Below are positions 1-11,322 of a stretch of DNA of 64,000 bases, piece after piece. Below the pieces are notes generated by a model. The model did not search any database and was not told where the DNA came from. It was given only the letters and a program-made list of their open reading frames with translations. Where the stretch lies: positions 1,054,001-1,118,000 of the forward strand of contig VICG01000012.1 of NCBI GenBank assembly GCA_008692225.1. The letters are read 5' to 3'. Each line of letters starts with the position of its first letter. Position 1 is the stretch's first letter. A program made the position numbers and the translations under genes. This DNA comes from Monilinia fructicola. Taxonomy: Eukaryota > Ascomycota > Leotiomycetes > Helotiales > Sclerotiniaceae.

Positions 1-413
1 ATATCTTAATCAAGAGTCCAGAACAAACTATCGGGCAGATTAAAAACACGTTGTTTGATGATCATCTGAAAGTGCAGATGATCCGTCACCTCATTCCTCA
101 TTTTTCCCTCTATGCACTCGTCATGGTGTGGGCGAAGCAGGTAGGGTCTGCTTCGGAATTGATGCAAACAATGTTAATTATCTCCAGACGCCAAGCTCAC
201 AGTGCGTTAGAACCAATTGTGAGAGACTCCAAGATCGTACAAGTATCGGAGATAGTGGCGACGGTGACGGTAGTGGTGATAACCTCTGATAATATTCCAT
301 TACCGTTGAATGTCCAACGCAAATATCTCACATACGATAATGGGACCATCTCTTCTAGGCCTTTTTTTCTCTTGCCCGAGGTGGAACTCATTGTGATCTC
401 CTATCTCCTATAG
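1..413 (+). other. Open frame at left edge, unrecognised
   Basis: The frame starting at base 3 is open from the window edge to a stop at 411-413, about 136 codons, so it could be the 3' end of a gene that begins outside the window. The protein has no motif I recognise; it mixes Leu/Ile-rich and Gln/Arg stretches. Codon use is not obviously distinct from noncoding sequence here. It may be a degraded element fragment or chance. Confidence 0.2.
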
Positions 414-1255
414 TACGCTGAAAAGCTTGTTATGCTACATACAAGAACTTCAGGAGTTTCTAGGACTAGTTCGTATCTGGGTTGTACTTTAGCAGATCAG
501 CTAGAATAATTCATTTGTCGACATTTTCAGATCGCCCGGTATCATATTGGTTTTGGATGTATATGTTATCTACCACCCCTAGGCAATCTTGTTCCTTGGA
601 AACATGCAACAGTCACTGTGATCATCTCAGTGGTATCTAGTTCCAAGCACAGCCCCTCGGGATTGTACTTGTGCTTGTGAACCTGAGCTGAGGCTCAAAT
701 CTTTCCCATATTCGCACACCGAGGACAATCCTCGCGTTCCAGGGCGGTCAGAAGCATTTCTAGGTCCGACTGAGCTTGAGATCGTCACGATCCACTCATC
801 CAATTCAATTCAGAAATCACAGCTTCCCTGAAGGCCAATCGCTGTTTTATTCGGGAGTGGCATTGCACACCGCGAGAGAACAAAAGGTGTTTGCTTGAAA
901 TTCTTAGTCTTTGGGTAACTTCAAGTATGCCTGAAAATCTTGCACCGTCTTGAAATAACATTTGCAAATACACCATAGAGCCACGATATGGGATTTCTTC
1001 GTTATCTCCTAATATTTCCGGGGTTGCACATGTTTGTAAGCCTCATTCTCTTGGGCAAAAATCCTCGTTCTACAGCGAGGGTGTATCTCTCTATCTTTCC
1101 CAAGTATAAAACACCCCTTGAATATCCATCTCATCTCTCCGAATCCAAAAACAATCAAGAACTTCATCACAGTTATATAAACATACCAAACACTCAACCC
1201 CCTCAAACCCCAGAAGCTGTCCCTCCCAAACCATAGTCTCTCTCAACCACCCAAA
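414..1255. other. Intergenic region upstream of the Cys/Gly-rich gene
   Basis: No supported gene. The last 150 bases hold a TATA-like box and a pyrimidine-rich leader rich in CA/CT, typical of a fungal promoter and 5' UTR. Scattered CCCCT pentamers (for example near 577 and 1113) resemble stress-response elements, but such short matches are expected by chance. Confidence 0.5.
1105..1111 (+). promoter_or_regulatory. TATA-like box
   Basis: TATAAAA lies about 145 bases upstream of the ATG at 1256 and is followed by a CT/CA-rich leader. The position suits a core promoter for the Cys/Gly-rich gene. This is inferred from sequence and position only. Confidence 0.45.
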
Positions 1256-2002
1256 ATGAATCTCACCACCTGCCTCCGCAAATACAACCCCAACGTCTTC
1301 CGCCAAGTAGACCCTTACGCCGAGCCCATCTACCTCCAATCACCCCACCGCCTCCAAGCCACCCTCCCCCAAGCGCTAATCATCCCCCGCTCACACGTCC
1401 CCTCCAATTCCCAAATCTACACCGACTGCCAATCCTGCGAAGATGATCCGCGAACCGGCGCCCACTCCTGCCGCACCTGTCTGGAAGCCCAATACTACGC
1501 CCTCCAAGCCCAATCACAGGCACAGGCCCAGACGCAAGATATGTATATAAACTACTCCACGTGCGAATGCCCGCATTGCGATGGCGCTTTGAATTTCTCC
1601 GCTCTCACCCAGAGAGCATGCCCCGGTGCTGGTGCGAGATATGCAAACGTGAATATCGAGCCCCTGGCCCAGCAACTGTAAGCTTGTACCACGGATTGGT
1701 CTAGAGGTAAGACGCAACAACAAATATGCTAACCAACCATGCATAGGCAGAATACGGGACGATATACACATATGCCTAGCGGGAGACTAGGACGAAATTC
1801 TTGTCGAGATGTGGGGTTGCTTGGTTCCGGGTCGTGTTTCAGTGCTCTAGGTGGTCTGAATGGGCTAGGTGTGAGCAGTCTGGGCGGCCTGGGGGGGCTT
1901 GGTGGTATAGGTGGAGTGAGAGATATGAGAGACGTAAGAGATATGAGGAATCATGGTGGAAGATATGGGATACACAACAATAGGCTTGGATATCGACTGT
2001 AG
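1256..2002 (+). CDS. Small Cys-rich / Gly-rich protein, hypothetical
   Basis: Two exons, 1256-1677 and 1747-2002, encode 225 aa. The intron (1678-1746, 69 nt) has a GTAAGC donor, a GCTAAC branch point and a TAG acceptor; splicing joins the two frames exactly, which supports a real gene. The first half carries spaced cysteine pairs (CQSC, CRTC, then CECPHC around residues 61-112), suggesting a small metal-binding or disulfide-rich fold. The C-terminal part is Gly/Leu-rich (repeated GGLGG), then Arg/Asp-Met repeats (RDMRD). I see no signal peptide or membrane segment. The start ATG follows a typical CAAA context. A TATA box and long CT leader suggest regulated expression. I do not recognise the family. 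Confidence 0.65.
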
Positions 2003-2278
2003 GGTTCGGTTTTTGTTTTTAGTCTTGTTATACTTTTTTTGCCGAGTAGATTATCATTGAAAATCGTTTTTGTTTGGATTTGTAATGAATTTCAGGAAAA
2101 TCACAGTTTACATGGAGTTGGCCGAGAATGATTGAGAAAATTCTAGGTTTCATAGGTTATCAATGAGTACCGCACATGCTTTATGTAACCATATCTTACA
2201 CGAATCACACATTCAGTTCTCATGCTCATGCTCGCACCATTCATTACCAAACCACGCTCCATCATCGTTAGCATTCTC

Positions 2279-4039
2279 CTAATAATGGACAGCCTTGCCA
2301 TAGGTAGCCATGGCAGCCTCCTTAAATGCTTCCGCCAATGTGGGGTGTGCGTGACACGTGCGTCCGATATCCTCACTTGATGCACCGTATTCAATAGCCA
2401 ATGTAGCTTCCGCAATCATCTCTCCAGCATTTGGTCCGATAATGTGAACACCAAGGATTCTATCGGTCTCGGCATCGGCGAGCATCTTCACCAAACCTTC
2501 GGTGTCCAAGTTGGTCTTCGCTCTTGAGTTTGCTGAGAAGGGGAATGTGCCGATCTTGTATTTAGTTCCAGCAGCCTTAAGCTCCTGTTCGTTCTGACCA
2601 ACCCATGCAACTTCGGGATGTGTGTACATAACAGATGGAATAGCAGCATAGTTGACGTGGCCGTATCCCTTCTTGATGTATTCGACAACTGCAACAGCCT
2701 CTTCCTCGGCCTTGTGCGCAAGCATAGGTCCGAAAGTGCAGTCACCTACAACGCGGATGTGTGGCAGCTTGGTTCGGTATTCCGAGTCAATGACCAATCT
2801 TCCCTTGTCATCGGTCTCAAGACCAATGTTCTCTAATCCGAGACCAGCGGTGTATGGGCGTCGTCCAATAGCAACAAGTACGACATCTGCCTCAAGCTAT
2901 ACAAAGTGTTAGCGGTGCATATGCCGTGTTCAGTAAGTTAAGCTTACAGTTTCTTCCTTGCCACCCTTTGCAGCCTCAACGCTAAGCTTGACCTTCTCGC
3001 CACTAACATCACCGCCCATGACCTTGGTGTTGAGCTTGAAGTCAATACCTTGCTTCTTGAGGATCTTTTGCGATGATTTTGCGATTTCTGCATCCATTCC
3101 AGGTCCACCAATTTGAGGTAAGAATTCAACAACTGTAACCTTCGCGCCAAGTCTTGACCAGACAGAGCTCATTTCAAGACCAATGATACCTCCACCAATA
3201 ACAACCATGCTCTCTGGAACCTTCTCAAGCGCAAGAGCTCCGGTGCTAGTGATAATTCTCTTCTCGTCAACTTCGAGGCCTGGGAATGGTGTAGCTTCAC
3301 TACCAGTTGCGATCAGAATATTCTTTCCAACAATAGTCTCCTCTCCACCCTCTGAAAGGTTGACCTTGACTTCATGCTCGCCAGTGAATGTGGCAGTACC
3401 CTTGACGTATGTAACATTGTTCTTCTTGAACAAAAATTCAACACCCTTTGTAAGACCAGCAACCGCAGTATCTTTTGACTTCATCATTTGTTGCAAATTA
3501 AGTTTGACATCTCCGACTTCAATACCTCGAGCTTTGGTGTCATGTAAAATTTGATGATAGAGATGCGAATTGTTGAGCAGAGCTTTCGAGGGAATACAGC
3601 CGACATTCAAACACGTTCCTCCGAGAGTTCCACGCTTCTCTATACAGGTCACCTGCGAATAATGTTAAAATTCTGCAGAAAATTCCCTCCTGACAAGCAA
3701 TGCGTACTTTCAAAACCCTCTTGGCCAGCTTTGATAGCGGCAACATATCCGGCAACACCACCTCCGATGACCACCAAGTCCTGCTCCTCTTCTACAGGTC
3801 AGTCTTCTCCACCTTATGGTAATCGATTAGATGTACTGACCAGCTTCAGTTGCATATCCTCTTCGCGATAGGTTTGCAATTCCTGAAGGGGCGACTATTT
3901 TGGGAAGGCTGATGAGGAGAAAAAAAGTTAGTAGAGAAAACTTTGAACATGAATTGAAATCCGACAGTTACACTTACGAGGATTGTTGTCTGAAAGCAGA
4001 CCTTACGGCCGCCCTGGGTACTAATAAACTGCGAAGCAT
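2279..4039 (-). CDS. LPD1: Dihydrolipoyl dehydrogenase, mitochondrial (E3)
   Basis: This FAD/NAD flavoenzyme reoxidises dihydrolipoamide in the pyruvate, 2-oxoglutarate and branched-chain dehydrogenase complexes and in glycine cleavage. Exons, 5' to 3': 4039-3978, 3908-3841, 3791-3708, 3652-2948 and 2896-2279; about 511 aa, usual for the family. The N-terminus ([19 protein letters not shown]) is a basic amphipathic mitochondrial presequence. Next come the FAD-binding [10 protein letters not shown], the redox disulfide [12 protein letters not shown], the NAD-binding [11 protein letters not shown], and the C-terminal dimer-interface motif CHAHPTLAE with the catalytic His. All four introns are 51-70 nt with GT-AG ends. 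Anomaly: exon 3 ends in phase 1 but exon 4 must start in phase 0, so one extra base lies near 3708-3715; removing one T (minus strand) gives a normal [11 protein letters not shown] join. Probably an assembly error. Confidence 0.93.
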
Positions 4040-4442
4040 TTTGTATGAAGGGTATTGTTGTAGTGTTCAACAAGTTTTAAGCTCGCCGCCGTTTATTTAG
4101 TGAACCGGGACGAAGCGGATTCACTATCCCGATAATCACGTGGCGACTTTTCCTTAGAACCGCGAGTTCCCGGCGTCGCTTGGTTGTATCAGCTAACATG
4201 ACGCTTGGAAAGGCTAATTTGAAACTTGTAAGGTTTGTGTCAGCTTAATGGATAGTTATCATCATTCACGATGGTGAGAAGCATAGCTCAAGCAAATTCC
4301 GGGGTATATTCACTGTCATGCAGCAGAGGTTCACAGAGTTAAATGAATCCTTCTCAACTTCTAAACTGACCTCACCTCACTATTCATGGGTATCTACTTG
4401 AGCAATTCTTGAAGTGTATCTCCTGCAACCTTGCAACCCCAT
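4040..4442. other. Intergenic, DLD promoter and SGD1 3' region
   Basis: No ORF or RNA gene is supported. The stretch must hold the promoter and 5' UTR of dihydrolipoyl dehydrogenase (transcribed leftward) and the terminator of SGD1, whose stop is at 4443. No clear TATA box or poly(A) signal stands out. Confidence 0.5.
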
Positions 4443-7058
4443 TTAACAGTTATCCTTTTCAACCTTCCCACCTGCTATATCCGTCTTCCCAACTACCTTC
4501 TTCAAAAAGTATTGTAGTCCAGTTATCATCTGAGGTGTATCCTTTACCCTCGAGAACAAATTTGCAATTGCCTTCTCATCTCGGCCTTCCTTAGATGCTT
4601 TCTGGGTTTGAAGCAGAATAGTAATGAAAAGAACCTCGCAGAAGGTTTTCGTCTTAGCCTGTAAATAGCTAAGATTCAAATTCTTAAGAACGTTAAGCCC
4701 AAGTCCACCTTCGGCCATCAATGTACCAAACATTTTGGCTAGGTTGACAATGTGTCTTGTATCCAAATCTGTATCCTCTTCAAAGTCATCATCGTCGTCG
4801 TCATTCGTCTCGCCCATCTTCTTGAAAAGGTCCCAGAGACTGAATTGAAATGCCATCTTGAGTTTCCTATCACCACACAATCTCTTTGCTATTAATGTGT
4901 AGTATGGATTGTACATCTTTTCAGCACCAGAACATTGTATTAGTACCTTTGGTATCTCGAGTTCCTGTACTTTTTTTTAATTTCAGCTTCGTCAGCCGTT
5001 GATATGCGTCTTGATAATCCGAGGCGGACATGATGGTAATGAATACAGCTCGACGAATGTCCGTATTCATACGTTGCTCTTTGGCAAGCTGAACAAGATC
5101 AGATGTTCCTGTCTCTACCTCTTGAGCTTCCGTAGCGTTCTTGGCTTTTGTAGTGGGCTCTTCATCTTCAGCATTTCCCGCCCAACTAGCGCCAACCAAC
5201 CACCATTTCCCCTTTTTATCCGAATCTCTAATATCCTTAAGCCCAATTCTTAGTGGCTCGCTACCTTTAATACTTCGAGTGTTTAGTGTTCCAAGTGTCT
5301 TCTTCATCCTAATTGTATGCTCTGAAGTGACAGCGGAAGCGACAGCACCAGTTTTCATCTTGTTGTTTTTGAGATCATTGATGGTTTCGATCATGAATTT
5401 TGTCCTCACAGATAATTTCTCTTCCCCGCCCGCTTTTTGGACAGCTGGTCGAAGCATAGTAACAATGTCTTTCAATGACGAAGGATCATCTTGTCGCAGT
5501 TGGGGGCCCGAAATACGTACAATCTTTAATAGAAGCTCGGCATTCATTTCTGATAGAGTATCTAAAAAGAGCTTTATGTAATCGAAAATAAGACTGCTGC
5601 CTACCACTTGAAAGTTATACAATTCTGAAAGTAGAGCTATTAGGTTGGCTGTCTCCTTGCTGTCGGGGATAGATGCTGAGTCCTGGTTTATTGATGTTGA
5701 ACGCGCATAGTGCTCATCAAAGAGCTCAACTACTCTTTGGATTACCTGGGCACCAAAATCTGTTCCAATAATCTTATATATCGCAGATATGAATCCAGCA
5801 GGGAGAATGATAAGAGTATCCGGTAAAGTTGTTGGCTCGCATACGGAAGTCAGGAGCAAATCAATGAGTGTAGAAGTCATATGTTGACGGGGGTTGACTC
5901 GATATAATTTTTCTATCTCCCCAAGGAGGGAGATCAAATTGGCTTCTGTCAACCTGTTAACCAGACCTTGAGTTTGTCGTCGCAGGCGCACTAAATCCTC
6001 AGAATCCGAAGAAGATGCCTTTCGTAATGAAGGTGGGATATATTTTCCAGAGGAAGTCGCAGTCGAAGTCACGGGTGCCACATAAGGATTCTCGCGAACT
6101 TTTGGCTTCGGCGCAACGTCCTCATCACTTCCAGATCCAAAGCCTTCAAAGTCGTCATCGGCCATATCCTCATCTCCAAGATCACTATCGTTTTCACCAG
6201 AATCACTACCTAAGAAATCAGGTTCGTCCATTGATATGTCAGACGCCACATCTTCATCGTCATCGTCATCTTCATCTTCATCCAGGATGTCGTCGTCCTC
6301 GTCATCCTCGTCGTCATCTTCTTCGTCCTCGGAGTTCTCGTTGCTCCTCGCACGCTTCCGGGCTTCTGCTCTCTTGCGTTCAAGCCAATCATTCGCTTCT
6401 GCCTTCCCTTTCTTCTTTTGTTGGACTTCCTCATCTTCACTGTCATCTAAAGCGTCTAGATCACCCAAGAGCTCATCTAGCCCATCTTCTTGAAATGATT
6501 TCGGCAGGCCTTTCTTCTTTCCTTTCAACCCCAGCTTCTTTTCCAGAGCAGCGATCTCATCATCATCCTCTGCTAATTTATCTCTGACGGCTTTTGAAAT
6601 ATTCTTTCCAATCCTTGATTCCGGAACCGCATCCTCCTTACTGGATGTCTTCGCTCGTGGAGGGTCCGCTTTCTTCGTGGTTTTCAATATGGATTTCGGT
6701 TTTGGGCCTTCGTCTTTTATTTTCTCAGATATGACTTTCTCGTTCAACGGCTCGATATCCTCGTCTCCTTCGTCGTCATCATCTTCGTCATTATGCCTGA
6801 CATGTTGCGACTTCAAACGCTTTTGTGGAGGAGGTCTAGAGGACTGAGATCTACTCTGTTTTCTTCTCCTGTCTTTCGGCTTTGCGAAGTTCCTTACGCC
6901 CAGGACGTCTACGACCTCGGCCTCCATTTCCGCCGCCATCTGCAAAAAATGGTAAGCATATGAAGATATATCATCTGTATCTAATATTTACCATCAACTC
7001 CTAACTGTTGAAGAAGACTATTTGGTAGCTTTGGAGCTTTAGATTTTGGCGGTGCCAT
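4443..7058 (-). CDS. SGD1: Sgd1/NOM1 nucleolar MIF4G-MA3 protein
   Basis: Family role: nucleolar 40S biogenesis factor that binds a DEAD-box helicase of the eIF4A/Fal1 group through its MIF4G domain. Exon 1 is 7058-6992 and exon 2 is 6939-4443, with a 52-nt intron; about 853 aa. Visible features: a basic N-terminal motif GRKELRKAERQEKK; long Asp/Glu tracts around residues 200-290; a MIF4G region starting near LVRLRRQTQGLVNRLTE; and a C-terminal MA3 region starting near NTDIRRAVFITIMSASDY and ending after GLQYFLKKVVGK. Two frame breaks: one extra base in an A4 run (6859-6862) after RQEKK, and one extra A in the A8 run (4971-4978) after TKLKL. Deleting one base at each restores KVQELEIPKVLIQCSGAEK. 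The total exon length is in excess by exactly two, in agreement. The gene is tail-to-head with DLD. Confidence 0.9.
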
Positions 7059-7424
7059 TTTTGGAAAGGAATTGTGAAATCAAAGATCTCAGTCAAATGC
7101 TAAGATTCAATCTCTATCTCCAAGCAAACAATGAATGTTTAGATAATAGATAATAAACTGCAATATATGGAGTTTCCAAAAACAACAAAAAAAAAGTTTC
7201 CGAAGAGCTTCAGATAAACTTACCGATAAGAACTTTTTTTTCTTTTCGAACTGCCACCCGTAACCTTGATGGTAGCCTTGTCGAAACTTATCAGCCTCGC
7301 TTGTAGCCTCGCCTGGTTCTAGAACCCCAGACATTTCACCACCCCACAATCATTAATCAGGTGCTAGGTAATCAATCACAGCTTGAACATTTGGAACAAG
7401 CATCATATGAGATCAATCTACAAT
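7059..7424. other. Divergent promoter region between SGD1 and SRP14
   Basis: 366 bases separate the two divergent ATGs. The sequence has A/T tracts (about 7185-7196 and 7226-7240) but no ORF or recognised site. It probably serves as a shared promoter for two ribosome-related genes. Confidence 0.5.
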
Positions 7425-8086
7425 ATGGTGTCACATCTAAGTAATGATGAGGTATGTTATGTTCAGACTCATTTGTTCATATTAGTGCTCTCTCTCCCTC
7501 TCTCCCCCTTTCTCAGACGAACAATTAACTTCTTTGCGCAAATAGTTCTTCTCAAAAACTCACTCCTCTCTTTGATTCCAGAAGGGAAAAAGACCATGGA
7601 TCTATTACCTTAACTCAGAAATGCTGTAAGTCCCGCGACGCCCACTCCCTGTTATTGCGAGCAACCCTCTTTTCCTAGTCGTATTGACAATCGATTCTAA
7701 CTATTCTCCCAGTTAGCTACGACACCACCTCCAATTCTTCCACAGCTGTAGCGTCACCCCCCGACGCCAACGCACCCACGGATGACCTCGCCGATATACT
7801 CGCTGCTCAATTCCCAGACCTTGCACGCGATGCACCTATGCCACTCCTTATCCGCGCCACGAATAGTAAAGGCAAGGCCAAACGTGCGGAAAAGATAAAA
7901 CTATCTACCATTGTGCAGCCAGATCAATTAGAATCCTTCTTCGCTAGATATGCAGAAATATGCAAAGGTGGCATGAGTGCGCTTAAGAAGAGAGATAGGA
8001 GTAAGGCGAAGGAGAAGCTCAAAGCCAAGAAAAGAAAGATGGGGGCTACTACTGCTACTGTTCCACAGGGAGAGGAGAAGAAATGA
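7425..8086 (+). CDS. SRP14: Signal recognition particle subunit SRP14
   Basis: SRP14 is part of the Alu domain of the signal recognition particle, which slows elongation while ribosomes dock at the ER. Exons 7425-7451, 7546-7625 and 7713-8086 give about 159 aa. Exon 1 reads MVSHLSNDE, exon 2 the conserved start KLTPLFDSRREKDHGSITLTQK, and exon 3 an Ala/Pro/Asp-rich insert followed by MPLLIRATNSK, STIVQPDQLESFFARYAEICKG and a Lys-rich tail. Introns have GTATGT and GTAAGT donors and good branch points (TTAAC, CTAAC). Exon 2 carries one extra A in the A5 run at 7554-7558: without it the frame reads FFSKLTPLF, with it a stop follows shortly. Summed exon length is one base too long, in agreement. 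Confidence 0.85.
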
Positions 8087-9100
8087 AGGGGGGGGATTTA
8101 TTTTTCGGTGGGAGAACAAAGGATATCCAGGACCGAATATCGATGACATTAGGTACCCGAGCATCGTCCTCAAGGCGCGAAGACTTTCTTATTGATACCA
8201 CAACATAGAGCCGCCTAGATGGCATTACTATCAGATAAATATGGAAAGGTACATGAGAGGATATACGATTATCGGAAAGGGCATACGGGGCGTTTGTCCA
8301 AGCTGTAAAACATACATTCATGAGGCTTAAATATGTCCATATATCGAGAAATTCGGCCATACTCTTATGAGCACCAGTATACATTCTTGGGAGAACTAAT
8401 ACCTCAACACTTCTTAAACCATGTGAAAGCCTCACGTATGACGATTGTACGAAGTATATGCTTCGTACGGCCAACAATGGAGCTACAGGAAAGTCAAATA
8501 CTCATCATAACCATAATAGTTCTTCTCGGGGGAGTTTTTACATGCTGTATGTCCATTGATTGATATACAGGCAAAATACTTCCTTCCTAAGCCCGGAATG
8601 TATATACAAATCAGATCACCAGCACGTGTCCCCTTCCAAAAAGAACAAATTCGTTGAATTCCACCAGCATGACCCTCATTTCACATTTGAACAGCCACCA
8701 CGGCTCCCACCAACCACTTTCCATTACCAGTAACTGCGCTATAACCCCACGAGCTCACACACTTTCAACTAATTCAATCATATAAGAACTATCTCATAGT
8801 ACAAATTCATCCCCCGTCTATATCACCGTAACAGATCCAGGTCGATGCGGGCCGATCCCTGCGTTGCAAAATATTATAAAAAAGAAAAAAGAAGCGGGAG
8901 AGACAAGATAAAGGATATGCATGCCCAAGGAAAGCTGAAGAAAGGTAGAGAAGAAGACAGGAGGAAGGTATGTCGCTCATGCTCTGGAACAAGACACAGA
9001 GTTGCCCTGAACGCTGGAAAGTATAGTATGAATGTTGTCAGATCGTATGTACATATAGGATAATGGATGGATAAGAATACTAGACGATGAGATTAATCCT
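8087..9100. other. Intergenic, convergent 3' regions
   Basis: 1.0 kb between the SRP14 stop and the stop of the AT-hook gene. It presumably holds both 3' UTRs. A G-run (8089-8096) follows the SRP14 stop. No coding, RNA or repeat feature is supported. Confidence 0.5.
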
Positions 9101-10529
9101 TTATGGAGGGGTAGCAAGGCGTGAAGCAGAGATCGGAGCAGCAGGCGCCATGGTAGATGTATTAGCTGGCACGGCTGAAGTCGCAGTCGCAGTCGACGTC
9201 AAAGCCGGAACCGAAGCTCCAGAGGAAAGATTGTGGGGAGCATGCTGGCTAATATGGGCTACCGATAAAGTGGGACTGGGCAAATAAGGTGGTTGGGGAG
9301 TAAATCGATCCGTGGTCATTTGGGTAGCCGGTGCGACGGAATCGGACTGTGTGTTATGAAGCGCGGGCGCAAATGTGTTGTTTGCGTCCTGTGGTGGAGG
9401 ATATAACGAATCGTCCCGGTAGTTCAACCAATCATGACTATGACTCAAATAGTGCGCATCTTGACTGTGCTGCGTGTGGTTGGAGAACTGGTCAAACTGG
9501 TTCTATCCCCAGGTTTCTAATCAGTATCTCTTCATATATGGTCATTCCAGATCGAATTGAAAACATACCTCAGAAGACCCCAGGTGGGGTTGTTGATCGG
9601 ACCTCACTCCTTCACCGACGTCGCCAATTTGGAATTCACCATGTGACTTCTGGAGATCGAATTCGATGGAGGGGTGGAGATGATCGTGATGCCCCAGGGT
9701 GGAGTAGTCCACTTGTTGAGGATTCACTGTGTAATCCTCCATGGCGCCAAATTGATAGAGAGATGCGTGGTTTGATGTGTATGGATCCATGGCGTTGGAT
9801 GGGTCTGGGAAGGGGTCATCGCCAATATCCATACCATAGCTGGGTAAGGTAGTATCTTCATGATGTTCGGAAGCTCCCCAAGCGAAGTTGCCGTATGAAG
9901 CTTCTGGAATGTTGGGCTGGAATTCTGTTTGTTCAAATGCGTTATTACCAGCTGCCGACGGCGCGACCAACTTCATATGGCTCTTTTCCTGGACAACTTC
10001 CAATTTCTTCTTCTTACCACCCGGCGGCCTACCTCTTCTGGGCTTTGAAACACCTCCTACGGCAACTGTGGCATGAGTGCGAGGCTTTTTCTTGGCCGGG
10101 CCCTCAGGAGTATCTTTGGCACACTTCCTCTTTCCTTTACGTGCACATCCAGTACCGTCACAAGCTTCGCAGTCCCTAACACCGTCACTGCTCGCACCGC
10201 AAAACCAACAGTTCCCAGCATGCTCAGCTCTCTTTTGTCGTCCTTCAGAGCTACAGTTCTCTAAGCCCTCAACTACGAACGCGTTGTCGATGGGTGGCCT
10301 TTGAGCTTCGTATTTCTCCCCGTCAAGCCCTTCTGTGAGTGCTCTACATCGCCAGCATGTATCTCCAGATAACAACGTGCCATCTGTGTCTTTGGGGCGA
10401 GCCAATATACATAAATCTTCGGGGCATTTCTCGTAGGGCCATCTGGCGGGACAACTGCTGCCAACTCTGGTAACATCGAAGTAGGTGCGGTTGCAGCATC
10501 GATATTGAAAAAGGACGTATGATACACAT
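9101..10529 (-). CDS. Cys-rich N-terminal domain plus AT-hook protein, hypothetical
   Basis: Two exons, 10529-9569 and 9502-9101, encode about 453 aa. The N-terminus reads MCIIRPFQYRCC and continues with regularly spaced cysteines (SSCPARWPYEKCPEDLC, DTCWRC, NCWFCG, DCEACDGTGC) through residue about 120, suggesting zinc binding. A Lys/Arg segment follows with an AT-hook core (PRRGRPPG), suggesting minor-groove DNA binding in the nucleus. The rest is Gln/Asn/His/Ser-rich and disordered, ending in Ala/Thr/Pro. Start choice: the ATG at 10529 needs removal of one T from the T5 run (plus-strand A5, 10508-10512). Exon 1 is 961 nt while the intron is phase 0, so one extra base is independently required. 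Function is not known; chromatin or transcription is inference. Confidence 0.6.
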
Positions 10530-11322
10530 GGTTTTGTTTGAGGGGTAGCGATATGGGTTGAACTCGGGCGAATAAGAGTATGACCGTCTTTTATTTGTGT
10601 TATTGTTTTGTTATTGTTCTTGAAATGATAATTTTATAATGACCTATGGAATTTGGTGTTGGTTGCACATTCACGAAGGAAGAGATCAAGGGAGAAGACG
10701 TCTAGAATTATATAATATGAGTAAGACCAAAGTCATCTTTGCTAGAGTGAATGAGAGTATGTGATGCGGAAGATGGTTGATGATTCACAATCACCTCCTA
10801 GATATCATTTTGAAAGACTCATGTGATTGTGTAATCCTCGAGTATTCGTGATTGCGTATCAAAACTTGACAAGATGACGATGCTGTACTATTGACAATTC
10901 TTGTATGGGGGTGGGATGGCATACACTTATGAAGTTTGATTCATCGCATTCACATTCACACTCATATAGAAAAAGATTTCTCTCAAAAACAGACTTGCAT
11001 TGCTATCAGTATCAGGCGTCTAATGCCATTGTACTTGCTATTAGGGCCATTCTGTGCGGGGAGACTTTTGAAAGAAACAAAAAAGCAAATTGCATAAGTA
11101 TCCACCTCCAGATTCGCAACGAAAGAGTAAAGTGATTCTAGGATAGAAGAATGAAATCATTCATTTATTCAGTATAGAATCCTCAACACCCGACGACTTT
11201 TTGGGGTTAGATGTTTTGAGTACACATAAGGAAATTGAGCTTAGTAAAAAGAAGAGTGTGTGTTGTAACATGGTCGAAATCTGTCATAAAGCTTGATACC
11301 ATTCGTGCGTGCAGACTCAGTT
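10530..11322. other. Intergenic, AT-hook gene promoter
   Basis: 793 bases hold the promoter of the Cys-rich AT-hook gene (leftward) and the 3' end of the RRM gene. Minus-strand reading shows A-rich leader sequence just upstream of 10529. Short ORFs here have no coding signature. Confidence 0.5.

Noticed and set aside
1678..1746. tRNA-like A box (TGGTCTAGAGG) in the first gene's intron
   Set aside because: No B box or cloverleaf follows, and the segment is a well-formed spliceosomal intron.
6236..6493. Plus-strand poly-Ser ORF
   Set aside because: It is the antisense shadow of the Asp/Glu tract of SGD1. The same applies to the Ser-run ORFs opposite the ECD-like gene near 60.0-60.6 kb.
7626..7716. 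A second indel in SRP14 at the exon 2/3 junction
   Set aside because: Using the upstream acceptor CTCCCAG (ending 7712), with its CTAAC branch point, gives the correct phase without any indel.
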